From NCBI GenBank assembly GCA_948567375.1, contig OX419757.1, positions 55,242,001 through 55,306,000 of the forward strand: a DNA stretch of 64,000 nt, written 5' to 3'. This document shows positions 42,261 through 52,259 of the stretch, one piece after another. The notes under the pieces are model-generated. The model ran no database searches, was not told the origin of the DNA, and saw only the letters and a program-made list of their open reading frames with translations. Within the stretch, counting starts at the first letter, position 1; each line of letters opens with the position of its first letter. Both the position numbers and the translations under genes were made by a program. Source of the DNA: Lunularia cruciata. Its lineage: Eukaryota; Streptophyta; Marchantiopsida; Lunulariales; Lunulariaceae.

Positions 42261-43983
42261 ACCATTCACTCTCACATCAATATTGGGTGTATATTTTCAA
42301 GCCTCCCATTGTGTTGGTTTAGCATCTACCACCCTATTGATACTAGAGCCTTTACATTCTTCTTCTTCCTCTTGATCCTTATAGAACTCATCTGTACACT
42401 CATGTCCTTTTGGAAGTCCTTCCACTGCGCAATCCTCACAAAACTCCTTGGTTTTAGATCTTCTCCCTCCCAATCTTGGTGAAGAATGTCCAACATGAAA
42501 ACTCAAGTCGAGTAAGCCTCACCTTTCCCTCAATCTCTTTGTCGCAAAGGTCAATAGATATGATCTTGTTTTATGTCCCTTCTCTCCACATAAAAAGCAC
42601 TTAGACTCACTCTTTCCTCCAAGTGATGTAGGGTTTTGGATCCTCTCAACACTCTCTTCAAATTCTATTCTAAACTCTCTTTCCCTCAAATCCATCCTTA
42701 CAATAAACTCAAACCCTTGGTGAGCCTTGAATAGGGAAAAATTTTAGAGGGCTGTGACACACAAATTGAGAGAATTTAGTGACATTACGAGGAGAAGTCA
42801 ATTTTATAGAGTTGAGTTCTCATACATGAGGAGTGTGAGAGCAACAAACCACATTTTTGAATGTTTAGACTCATCTTGGGAACATGGAGTGTCACTAAGA
42901 GTGTAAAGAAATTCTTTCAATAAGTCTCAACGGGTATTTGAATTGGTCTTTCAATTGGTCTCAATGGGTATATCAATTGGTCTTTCAATTAGTCTCAATT
43001 GGTATGTCCCAATTCTTTGAAAATTTTCACAGTTGAAACCAACCCTAGTTCATCTTTCCTTGAAAAGTTTCAGATTTTTTCATCAAGCCATTTGGCCTAG
43101 ACATCTTTCTATTCAGCACACATTTTTCAGATTTGATCTAAAAACCACCCCTCTCACTTTAAAAACTCATAACTTTCTACAAAAGAATATTTTTCTAATT
43201 CTTTAGCCAAAAGGTACAATAATATGCAATAAATTTTCTTGGAAAGTTTCAAAATAATCCACTAAAAAATGAAGAAATTGCAGATTTTGTACAATTTTCT
43301 AGAGAGCATGCAATTTTAGGAGCAATTTACCTTATCAACTTTAACAAATTCTAACTCTATGCGTGTACTAGCTCTCACAATAATTTCAAATGTTCTAGTT
43401 GGAGAATAATGTGAGCTAACATGTGTAGAAATTTCAAATCCAGATCTCAAACTTGATATTTTGCCTATAATCACCATAATCCCTAAAATTTGCAATCCAT
43501 CTCACACAATTTGTCCAAATCCTCTTTGTGTACAAGATATACAATATCAACTCAAAGACATGTTAATGAACTACAAGGTATAAAAATGGGTCTTGGTTCT
43601 CTAATATAAGTTCAGCCTTCTCCTCTCCTAATTTTCTCTCTAAGTGAGCTCTTATAGCCTCCTTTTGTCTAATATAGAATTGTATGCGTAAAATTATCTT
43701 ACCTTTTAGAGAGGTCCCCACAATGGAACCAAAAATGTGAGCTAGCCTATCTCTCACTTAGGATGAACCTTTGATGACTATTATGGTAGTGCACCATGGA
43801 CTAAGAAGACAAAGAACCCTAACTCCATCATACTCATCCAAGGCTAACACTCCAAAACTCAAGACATTGCTCACTGGAGAACTTAATGAGAGAGAGATAG
43901 TTGCAGATAAAAAGATGATGAGTACCCCCTCACCCCTAGTTTAGAAACTTATGAAATAGTTATGCATCAAATTTACTAATTAC
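42261..43983 (-). pseudogene. Gypsy-B gag region and 5' leader
   Basis: The only firm mark is the knuckle CFLCGEKGHKTRSY at about 42,600-42,555, in which the last Cys is Tyr. The open stretch at 43,757-43,563 (charged, helix-prone, HLERKLGEEKAELIL) may be leader or gag. Between 42,900 and 43,550 the plus strand is T-rich with no recognised coding motif; short phrases (ggtctttcaattggtctcaa) repeat near 42,945-43,000. Confidence 0.5.
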
Positions 43984-44415
43984 TGGAATAACTCAAGTTA
44001 GTACGCTAAAAGTCAAATAGAGTTAAAAAGCTAAAAGAATATCCATACTCATGGGAATATTCTCCTAAGCATGCGGTCTTATCTTGACCCAACCACTAAG
44101 TCAAAGAACCTTCACATGGGCTTTCCTTGGACTATAGAAGAATGTGAAACAAAAAGGCTTATGGGTCCAAGAGTTCTCAACTCTTTCCTCAAAGCCAAAC
44201 GCTTAGGAATAATACCAAGTCAATACACTAGAATTCAAAATAGTGGTGCTCATCTTTTCTACTTCCTCTAAAGTAAGGTCCACTCTATCTTAGCTATGAC
44301 TAAAATTATCATGACTTATGTAAAACTATCTTTCTCTTTATAAATAATCTCTCAAATATTTATAATACCAAACTAAATATCACAATAGCACATACATGCA
44401 CAAATGGGCGTTACA
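43984..44415 (-). repeat. 5' LTR of gypsy-B (432 bp)
   Basis: In element orientation it starts TGTAACGCCCATTTG and ends ..TTATTCCA, i.e. TG..CA. It is the partner of the LTR at 37,898-38,340. A CTTTATAAATA-like stretch on the plus strand near 44,335 reads TATTTATAAAG on the minus strand and may be its TATA box. Gypsy-A integrase sequence starts directly after 44,415. Confidence 0.85.
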
Positions 44416-45739
44416 ATTCAGATTGGAGTGCAAACACCTTCTTCGTGTATGAGGGATGGTAGAGTGTGAGTAGTACCACTTCCATCTTAGAGACCACAAT
44501 TGGTATATCATGCTCATGAAGAGATAGGACATTTTGGAGTAAAGCATACATATAGCTTACTCCAGAGTCATTATTGGTGGCACAATATCTAGACTGATGA
44601 ACAACAATTTGTTGCCAAATGTGTGGTTTGTGACCAAGTTAGAGTATCATTCAATGCTCCTATGTTATATTTACACCCATTACCTATCATGGGGTTGGAG
44701 TTTGGACTTTTTTGGACCTTTATTATTAATTGTGAGACATCATCAATATGTTTTGGTGATGGTGGAGAACTTCTCCAAGTGGATTGAGTTGCTAGCACTT
44801 CTTGACAAGTCCAATGAAGGGATGGCTTACTCATTCCTTAATCGGGTTTTGAGTCATTTTGGTGCACCAACTAAGGTTTTGACTAATCAGAGTACAAAGT
44901 TCTTGGGAGAGTTTTATGTCTTGTGTGAAAAGGCTTTCATTGATCAATTTACTACCTCTTGAGATCACCCTAAGGCAAATGGCTTAGCAAAGAGAGTGGT
45001 TCAAAAAATGAAGAGAGGATTGCAAAAGTATGGTTTATAGAGAGGCCACTTGGGAGATTGGAATCTCTAGTTACCTTGGTTGGCTATGGGCTATTGGTTC
45101 AACTAGCAAGTCTCCTTAGCATCCTTCTCTTCTTACTTTCTACTCTATGGACGGATCTAGATTTACCTATAGCCATTTGTCAAGATGTTACTATAGTGTT
45201 GGACTTGGATGATCTAGATGTATGGATGAGCATATGTTCTCCACAGGTAGATCTTTTGGAGAATGATATTGATGGCCTTTGAGAACTCGATGATTGCTCA
45301 CCATAAAGATACCTTACGTTATGTTGCCATTTGAGGAGGAGGTTATAGAACCACAATCCGTCAATTTCATCTAGGTGATTATGTATATCTTCAGTAGGTA
45401 GCACTAATGACACTTGATGTTTCTCCATGCTGCACTATCTTGAGAGTGCGCAAGGTTTTTCCATCTAGAGTCCTTATGTTGGAAGGACATGATGGTGTTG
45501 TTTGGAAGGATCATGTGCACAATTGTGCGCCATGCCACCTCCCAAACATTGATGGTACTATGGACCCAAGCTTGGCACTTGTACGTGTAGGCTTGTTATG
45601 TATGTTATGCGGCTCTTTTGGTGGAGTTGCCACTATGTTAGTGTGTGATAGTTGTTTGAGAGGATGGCATATGGTATGTATGACTCCTCCCCTCATGGTG
45701 GTTCCTCAAGGACAATGGTTATGTCCTAGATGTACTTGA
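44416..45739 (+). pseudogene. Gypsy-A integrase with C-terminal PHD finger
   Basis: Resumes at a place equal to about 60,900 of gypsy-C: HAHEEIGHFGVKHTYSLL, FVAKCVVCDQVRVSFNAPM (HHCC zinc site), SKWIELLALLDKSNEG, VLTNQSTKFLGEFYVLCEKA (the second catalytic Asp is Asn). The 45,407-45,739 frame holds HVHNCAPCHLPN and then a PHD finger: CMLC...(12)...CDSCLRGWHMVCMTPPL and WLCPRC. All eight ligands C4HC3 are present, unlike in gypsy-C. PHD fingers read histone H3 tails in host proteins. Confidence 0.8.
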
Positions 45740-46016
45740 CCTATAACTAGTTCATCCTTTATATGGTATAGATTGTAGACAGGCGACTAACGATGGGGCT
45801 CAATAGCACTTGGTCTCCTAATCTTTTGCCCACCATAGGGTATATCATATACCTAGAGTAGATAGTTATCTAGAGTTAGAAGGACCTAACCGCTAGCTAG
45901 GGAGGCAATTGTGGCAGTTTAGAGTCCATGTATGGCTTATGTATGAGTTGTGCTTCTATAGTTTGTGATGTTGATAGCAATATATGTTGTGTAGCAATGT
46001 ATATATGCACAAAAAT
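45740..46016 (+). other. Gypsy-A 3' untranslated region with polypurine tract
   Basis: After the PHD stop at 45,737-45,739, the sequence aligns with 62,239-62,497 of gypsy-C. gctagctagggaggcaat near 45,890-45,907 is purine-rich. A block of about 110 bases (45,905-46,016, tgtggcagtttagagtcc...) is repeated at the end of the LTR (46,439-46,546). Confidence 0.6.
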
Positions 46017-46546
46017 TGTCACGCCATCCATAACATTGTGCCTAGATTGCTTAGACTTTGGAGTAGTAGTGTTGATAGTAAGGAGTATTTTGGTAGTTAC
46101 TCATAGACTACTTGTTGTCAATCAGATTTTTTGTTGGGGATACTAACTACATGGTGGAGCCCATCATCACTTAGCACCATTCACACCGTCGGATGTGCCA
46201 TCAGTGGGCCATTAGGATTGGAGACCAGGGGGTATATTTTTTAAGTGCAGCTCTAGAGAGCTCACTTCTTTGAGTTCCTGGCTATGGTGGACAGAGGCCA
46301 GCAAGCGTCACTTGGATTCTCTTAGCTAGAGTGGGTGTGGCTTGATTGTAATAAGTGCCCAATTGTTGGAAGATTATGGAGTGATAGATCAAGTACTGAT
46401 CTGATTGAGTGTTATTTGAGCTGTGTAAATAAACTAATTATTGTGGCACTTTAGAATCCATGTATGCCTTATGTGTGAGTTGTGCTTCTATAGTGTGTGA
46501 TGTTGAAAATAATGTATATTGTGTAGCAATGTATAAACACACAACA
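46017..46546 (+). repeat. 3' LTR of gypsy-A (530 bp)
   Basis: TGTCACGCCATCC ... CACACAACA. Aligned with 32,760-33,187 and with 62,498-63,058. The last 108 bases repeat the block just upstream of the LTR. An alternative is that the LTR starts at the earlier TGTGGCAG at 45,907; the insertion border at 32,760, which starts TGTCACGCC, favours the present limits. Confidence 0.7.
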
Positions 46547-46550
46547 AAGT

Positions 46551-47700
46551 TGATTGTAGGGTAAAATTGGAGAAGAGTATACCAAATACCACCTATGGAC
46601 CTCCTAGTAGAGGAAGGTCATCCACATGGAGAATATCCTCTACAAGGCAACGTCTAAGAAGCATGTGAAAAAATCCTCGGATCTTATTGGCAGTCCAAAA
46701 ATACATAGTCTATCTATAGATGTGACACATCCCTCTAGAAGCTCAAGGTGTGGAGGGATACATGAAAGGGACCATGCTCTATACTTTGACACCTTGACTC
46801 TCAAGCATACAAGATATAGCTTGGTAGTAGTCAAGTGATTAAAGGCATGCCTAATCTGATCTACAAGGCCCACTATATGTGTATCGTCTGCTAAGGAAGG
46901 GAAATACACAATTGGGCATGGCCAAAGCAGTTGATAAGAGAACTCTAAAGTGAGCCATGGCAAACAAAGGTCCCCCCTAAAGAATCTCCTTGTCGTGTAC
47001 CAATAATTGATTCCAAGATGATGATTCCTTCTTATGACCACCCATGCTGGTAGTAAAGGGAAGTAGGAGAGCTATAGAACAACTGCACAAAATGAATGAG
47101 ACTCGCCAAGGATCCATCGGCCTCCCTAAGCTCTCTAAAGATGGATGCACAAGAGAAGCTATTAAAAGCATTCTAAACATCCACATGTAAGACAACCCAC
47201 TCCAGATGGATATCTAGGAATATCGTGATGCCTAGGGAAATAGCCTCACAACCTCCAAGTGTAGCTACTACAAATTGATGTAGGTTGAGGTGCTCTCTGA
47301 AGTGAGATCGATGCTAAAGGACAATGGTGTGCTAACCAAACACAAAAAGATCTTTCTTATAGCAATCGGTCCAATGCCACTTTTGCTCTTCTCCATCATG
47401 AGAAACCTATTAGCCTCTAACACCCGACTAACTGATGTAAAAATATCTCCCCTCCCTACCAATGCAACCACCTTAAACAATTTGATAAATCCAGTACAAG
47501 GATTATTTGCTTGAAAACAATCTCTAAGAGATCTTATACCATCCTTGAAGAGACAAACTTCATGAAGAGAGGTGAGGGGCAATACACAATATTTGTGTAC
47601 TCTCTCTCTTGCGATAGAATGTCAATGAAGGTAGGGAAACGATAGTCTTTTAATGGAAACTTGAAGCAATGGGAACTCAATTCTTCTTCCCTTGTTGATA
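46551..47700 (-). pseudogene. LINE remnant, reverse transcriptase part
   Basis: From 47,700 down the minus strand shows LINE-type RT blocks: CFQANNPCTGFIKLFKVVAL, GIGPIAIRKIFLCLVSTPLS, VVLHVDVQNAFNSFSCASIF (catalytic Asp in VDVQNAFNS), RQGDSLGGTLFAMA-like and LADDTHIVGLVDQI (ADD at 46,891-46,883 for YADD). Then comes a thumb-like region ending at DILHVDDLPLLGGP near 46,600. This is a non-LTR element. The continuation lies at 32,759-31,455, beyond gypsy-A. Confidence 0.8.
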
Positions 47701-49200
47701 GAAGAACTCTCCATTGAAGGGTCAAGAGTCCTCTCCATGTATAGTGAAACTTTTACCCGTTCCGCAGTGCGCATGAGTGGGAGGTCTCACCAGGTAAAGG
47801 TGAAAGACAGTTCGAGGCAAGAACAGAATGTTAATTCAGTACAACTACGGATTTTCTGGGTTTATGATGGGTCTGAATGGGCCGAGTACACAGATCGTGA
47901 TCAGTGCTCAAGATCGTACAGACAAGACATCGGGCTATGATGAAAAGAGTTACGATCGAGGGATAAAGAGAAGAAAGTCCGTCATGTCCCTACTACATCC
48001 ATAATCGGTTGATAAGAAGCCAGGTGAGTTGACTCGCGTTTCTCCAAGCAAGATGATGGAAATTACCACGCGGATTCTAAAGATCATATCTTGCTTGTTG
48101 TTTCTCTGTCATTATTCACAACGAGGTCCACTTGTTCGTTACAAACTATGAATGGAACATGTTAGCTTTCTGATCATGAGAGGTTCTGCCCAGAAAAGTG
48201 ATTCTTAAACCTGCGTTGTTTATGAACTTCGTAGTAATTTTCAACCAGAACCAAAAGTGGAACAGGCGTGCCGGAAAGTCCACACCACAATGCAGGTTGA
48301 AATTGAGTACACCTATAAATTCCTGGTTATGACATATTGTGTAGTTATGACATATTGTGTGGGGTCGAATGCTCCTTCACCCACAGAAATTTATGCTATT
48401 GGCGGAGAAAGGCAGCGGCACTTGGATACTGCTCTCCATGAACTGGCGGTACCACTCTGTACTATCCTCACGCTCGCTTCACTCCCATATCAATACACTA
48501 CAAAGTATTCTCACTCCCGTTTTCACTCCCATGTCACTCCAACGACTCTATCGGGGCTTAGCCTCATTTTTCCAATCTTTGTCTCACCCTTGTATGGTTT
48601 GATGGGGTCTTCCCGTGTTTTCTACGCGGTCGGCCCTTTTCCTCTTCACTCCCATGTCAGTTTTCCCTGTCCATGAACTGGCGGTCCCACTCTGTACTAT
48701 CCTCCTGCTCCCTTCACTCCCATATCCATACACGATGGGGTCTCAAACGGTTTTCGAGGTGCAGAGGAGGGAGAGGTACATGAGTTACACGTGGTAAACT
48801 CCCTTACCGTTATTAAATTTTATGGTCATGAAAAGAAGAGGCCGATAAATTTTTACTCTGTTAGCCTTATGGGTGTGCCCGTAGAACGTAATTACAGAAG
48901 AAGTCTGAGGAAATTTACATTCATAAATAAAATGCCAAAGGCTTAAAAGTTTGTGGCGCGTGTTCATAAACGAGTCTGATTTGGTTCAAGAGACCCCGTT
49001 ATTAAATCTACGGAACCGTATGAAAATGCCTAATTCTTGTACAATTGAAATTTGAACCAACCATGTAACCCATAGTATTCTCAATCTCTCTTCACTCCCG
49101 TTTTCACTCCCATGTCAGTGCAGTGACTGAGCAAGAGAACTTTTGTGCAGGACATGAATGGTTATAGCTAGCACTAATTAGAAAATTTAGAAAAATAGAA
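47701..49200. other. Intergenic, more balanced composition, with direct repeats
   Basis: No gene recognised. tccatgaactggcggt..ccactctgtactatcctc..cttcactcccatatc occurs at 48,435 and 48,670 (offset 235), and ctcttcactcccgttttcac type phrases recur at 48,507 and 49,090. ttatgacatattgtgt is doubled at 48,328. The frame at 48,257-48,676 is covered by these repeats and is not trusted. Confidence 0.4.
48435..48739. repeat. Direct repeat, about 70-bp units 235 bp apart
   Basis: The two copies (about 48,435-48,504 and 48,670-48,739) differ at few places. The sequence between them is not repeated. It may come from a small duplication; no mobile-element ends are seen. Confidence 0.8.
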
Positions 49201-52200
49201 TTTAGTAGCTCATGAGTGATGGTAAGAGTCTATTTCCACTTTATACGGGTTTGGTTTAGGGTTCAATGTCAGGCGGAATAACAAAATAGAATATGGAGTG
49301 GGAGCCTTTTGCACTTTTCTTGTTTAATCTAGTAAGTATATTCAATTCAGAAGAGTTACGTCACACCATAAATATAGTTTTATATATGTTTTAAGTTAAA
49401 AGGGATTTATCTTACTAGATGAACTAAGGGAACATGAGGGAGGAAGTGAAGAGGTCGAGATGTTTTGGTTCGAACAATAGTTCATTTTGTCTCTTATGCA
49501 TTTTTCAATTTGACTTAAAATTTTTTGCTATTTTACCACATCATAATATAATCAGTTTAACCATTTTTAATTTTACTATAAGATGATTTTTCAAGAAGTG
49601 AGTAAACTCTCGTCAAGATGTACTTGTATATACTAAAAAAAATAAAAATTTGAAATATTATGACAAAGTAATACTTTTATCTTTATATGTCTTTTCTTTA
49701 AGTCAGACGTTATGGGTTTATACATTGTAGGAGTGAATTTAAGGGATTCAAACATGGACTTGTACATGAGGACGTGATGTTTCACCTTGGAGGAAGTACA
49801 AAGTGATTTTCCTTCCGATGTGAGATGCTTTGTTACAATACACCCTCTAAATATAAAGGTCTTACTCTTACTCGTGTGGTTGAAGTGGAGAATTAAGATG
49901 AATAAGACCTCGAATTGTAACCTTGGATGTATGTACCCCACTTGTATGTATCAAAATTCCTCCATAGTCAGCTCCTTCAATAATAATATTGTCTCCAAAA
50001 ACTTATTCAAGTAGGGTTATACTTGGAGGAAGTGGAAGCCATGATCTTCAACATAATCATTTTTCACTAACTAGAGGATATATATAAAAAAGATGATAAG
50101 GATGGTGATACCAAATTTCTTCTCATTCATGGACCAAAAAATAATAATTTAAAATGTATTTTAATCATACAAATAATGTGGTAGAATGCACAATGGGCTC
50201 TCTAACTCTATTATCTTTATCTCTAACTCTATTATCATGAATATATCCAAAATTGAAGAATATGTCTTGTTGCAAAGTAGTTATTTAATCCCAGATAAGT
50301 GAAGCCTACTTATACCAACTATATTTTTTTATTCAAGTAGTGAATGTGAGAAAAAGGAAGGGAGAGAAGATATGGTTCTACTCTTACTAGCCTATAAAAG
50401 TAAGAGAATTTTTTATTTAAGAGGAGACTTACAAAAGGAGAAGAGGGAAGATATATTTTATATTAGGGTGTCTCAATTTTTTTAAATGATTTCATAAAAA
50501 GGTAAGATATAGAAATGGAATTAGACAGTTAGATTTAACATAAAAATATGTTTAACTGATAATTTGAATTGAAGGTTGGCAAGTATTGTGGTTTTGTACT
50601 TTGGGAATGGTCTTGATAAAGCATTTTCTTCAATCATGTTGCTTGAATAGAAGGTTTGGCCAAGTATTGTGGACTGGTACTTTGGGAATGGCCTTGATAA
50701 TTACCTTTTCTTCAGTCAAGTTGCAAGCAAGTGGCAAATGTTGTAGTGCATAATCTATAAATATATACTACATGTGGTACTTGGGATTTTTTCAAATTTT
50801 ATTGTTTTGTCTCTTCCTTTACTTTTTAGGTTGAGTGAGTGGATTTTAAATGTATTAGAGGAAGGATTTTGGACAATTAGTATTCCTCCATGGAGAAGAA
50901 GTTTGGTTAACCAGAAATTTCCTTTCTCTTTAGGAAGATAGTCAGTAAAAGAAATTTTGTTCCAAAGGAATTCTAAATCAAAGGAATTTGACAATGAAAG
51001 AAATTCAATCAAAGGAAAGGAGTTTTGAATTTTGATCAAAGACAATTTGGATCCACCAAAATTTATAGCAAGTACTTCTAGAACATGACCATTTGTAACT
51101 AATGGGCACCAAACACATGAGAGACCCATGAGAGATTGACTTGACAAGTGATAGATTGGAGCCTTGGGTTATAAATTGAGTGTTTTTGCTACAAATATCT
51201 TGTTGCAAGTTTGATTTAATCCCAGAACCAAGGGAGGTGCACCAAAGGCATGAGAGTGCAAGTTGAGAGTGAGATTCCAATTTCAAGATGCAATTTCAAT
51301 TTGTGACTTAATGATCATTTGAAGGAATGTTGATTGGTTGAGGTAATTACTTGGCTAGAGATTGTGTAGTGGTGTTTAGAGTCATTTTAAGGGAAGGAGC
51401 AAAGTAAAGACCTTGAACTAAAAACTTTAATACTTGGCAAATAGGAGATGGTAGCTCAAAGCTAGCTACTCAAGAGGCTTCAACTTGCATTCCTATCATG
51501 GGATTGGAGTTATATGTCAATGGATATTGCCTAGGAGATGTGAGTTTGCAAACTCAAAATAGAAGTACTCTTGTGAATAAACTAAAGAACATGACCAAAG
51601 GACATACTGATAGGTCCTTGGCAATGATGCATGAAAAGAAGGTAGGAACAACTTTTACTCTCAAGACTTTGAGGCAAGGAAGATGAACACCCAAAATTTA
51701 GACAGTCTTCCATTGCTTAGAAGTTGTCAAAGAGTAGATGGTCTTTAGTCTACTACCAAGACCCAACAAAGAAGATCATTGTAATAGCAATGATGACGCT
51801 CTTCCAACCACAATGGTATCATACTATGTTTTTTTCTCTCCAGGAACACAATAGGTGCTTAGTTGTAGAGCTTATGACTAGGAAGTTATATCTAGACCTA
51901 TCAGTAATACTTTTTGCACACTTGTATATCCAAGAGTATGGTTAGAGCAAGGAAGAAGATCCTTGAGGTGATCCTTAGATCCTAAGAATAGATAAGCAAG
52001 CAATGAAGGCAAGTAGTGATTTACTGCAAAGTAAACATGTGATGTTCTTGCTCTAAAATAAGGAGTTGTGTTCACCTACCATCATTTTGGAGATAAGGAG
52101 TAGGATTGAGACAGGAACTTGCAATCTTTGGGGTAATCTTTATAGTCAAGGAGAAGATCATTGAAGAATAGTACTAGGAGATGATATAGGTTCTTATGTG

Positions 52201-52259
52201 CAGGCCTACTTATAATATGCATGTAGGGTTTTGGCACCTACATTACCTAAAGTAATTCT
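49201..52259. other. AT-rich stretch without a recognised gene
   Basis: Only short frames without motifs. At 50,576 and 50,660 a phrase of about 70 bp (aagtattgtgg..tactttgggaatgg.cttgataa..ttttcttca) is tandemly repeated. Sequence from 51,480 on may be part of the transposase-related region that follows, but nothing could be matched. Confidence 0.4.
50576..50730. repeat. Tandem repeat of about 80 bp, two copies
   Basis: ggcaagtattgtggttttgt..atggtcttgataaa..ttttcttcaatcatgttgc and ggccaagtattgtggactgg..atggccttgataat..ttttcttcagtcaagttgc lie next to each other. The left side of each carries tgaattgaaggttgg or tgaatagaaggtttgg. Confidence 0.75.

Larger units (their letters stand above)
37898..44415 (-). 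mobile_element. Gypsy-B: Tat-like Ty3/gypsy element with both LTRs, nested in gypsy-A
   Basis: LTRs 43,984-44,415 (5' for this strand) and 37,898-38,340 (3'). On the minus strand: gag with a CFLCGEKGHKTRSY knuckle (about 42,600-42,555), protease with VDGRSIVNAMSKRLINKLG (about 42,245-42,185) and DLLLGRPWLR, linker, RT, RNase H, integrase, and a polypurine-like TTTGGGGGTAAA just before the 3' LTR. The DGGS-type protease and LGRPWL block point to the non-chromodomain (Tat/OTA-like) lineage. Outside flanks correspond to two different places of the gypsy-C sequence (about 57,540 and 60,900), and no target duplication is seen, so insertion was accompanied or followed by loss of about 3.4 kb of gypsy-A. 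Confidence 0.85.
32760..46546 (+). mobile_element. Gypsy-A: Ty3/gypsy element inserted in the LINE, host of further insertions
   Basis: It begins TGTCACGCC (32,760) and ends CACACAACA (46,546). AAGT stands on both sides (32,756-32,759 and 46,547-46,550), and LINE coding sequence resumes across the gap, so these are the insertion borders. Retained parts are 5' LTR, leader, gag with two knuckles, protease, integrase, PHD finger and 3' LTR. The methyltransferase, RT and RNase H of its sister gypsy-C are missing where gypsy-B sits. A solo LTR (36,297-37,030) and gypsy-B (37,898-44,415) lie inside. Confidence 0.8.

Noticed and set aside
45511-45696. Minus-strand open frames opposite the PHD finger regions (also 62,010-62,195)
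   Set aside because: They are shadows of the conserved plus-strand integrase and PHD coding sequence, which explains why both copies stay open.
48257-48676. A 139-codon plus-strand frame
   Set aside because: Most of it is covered by low-complexity and direct repeats (cttcactcccat..). No motif is seen, and the other frames are open as well.
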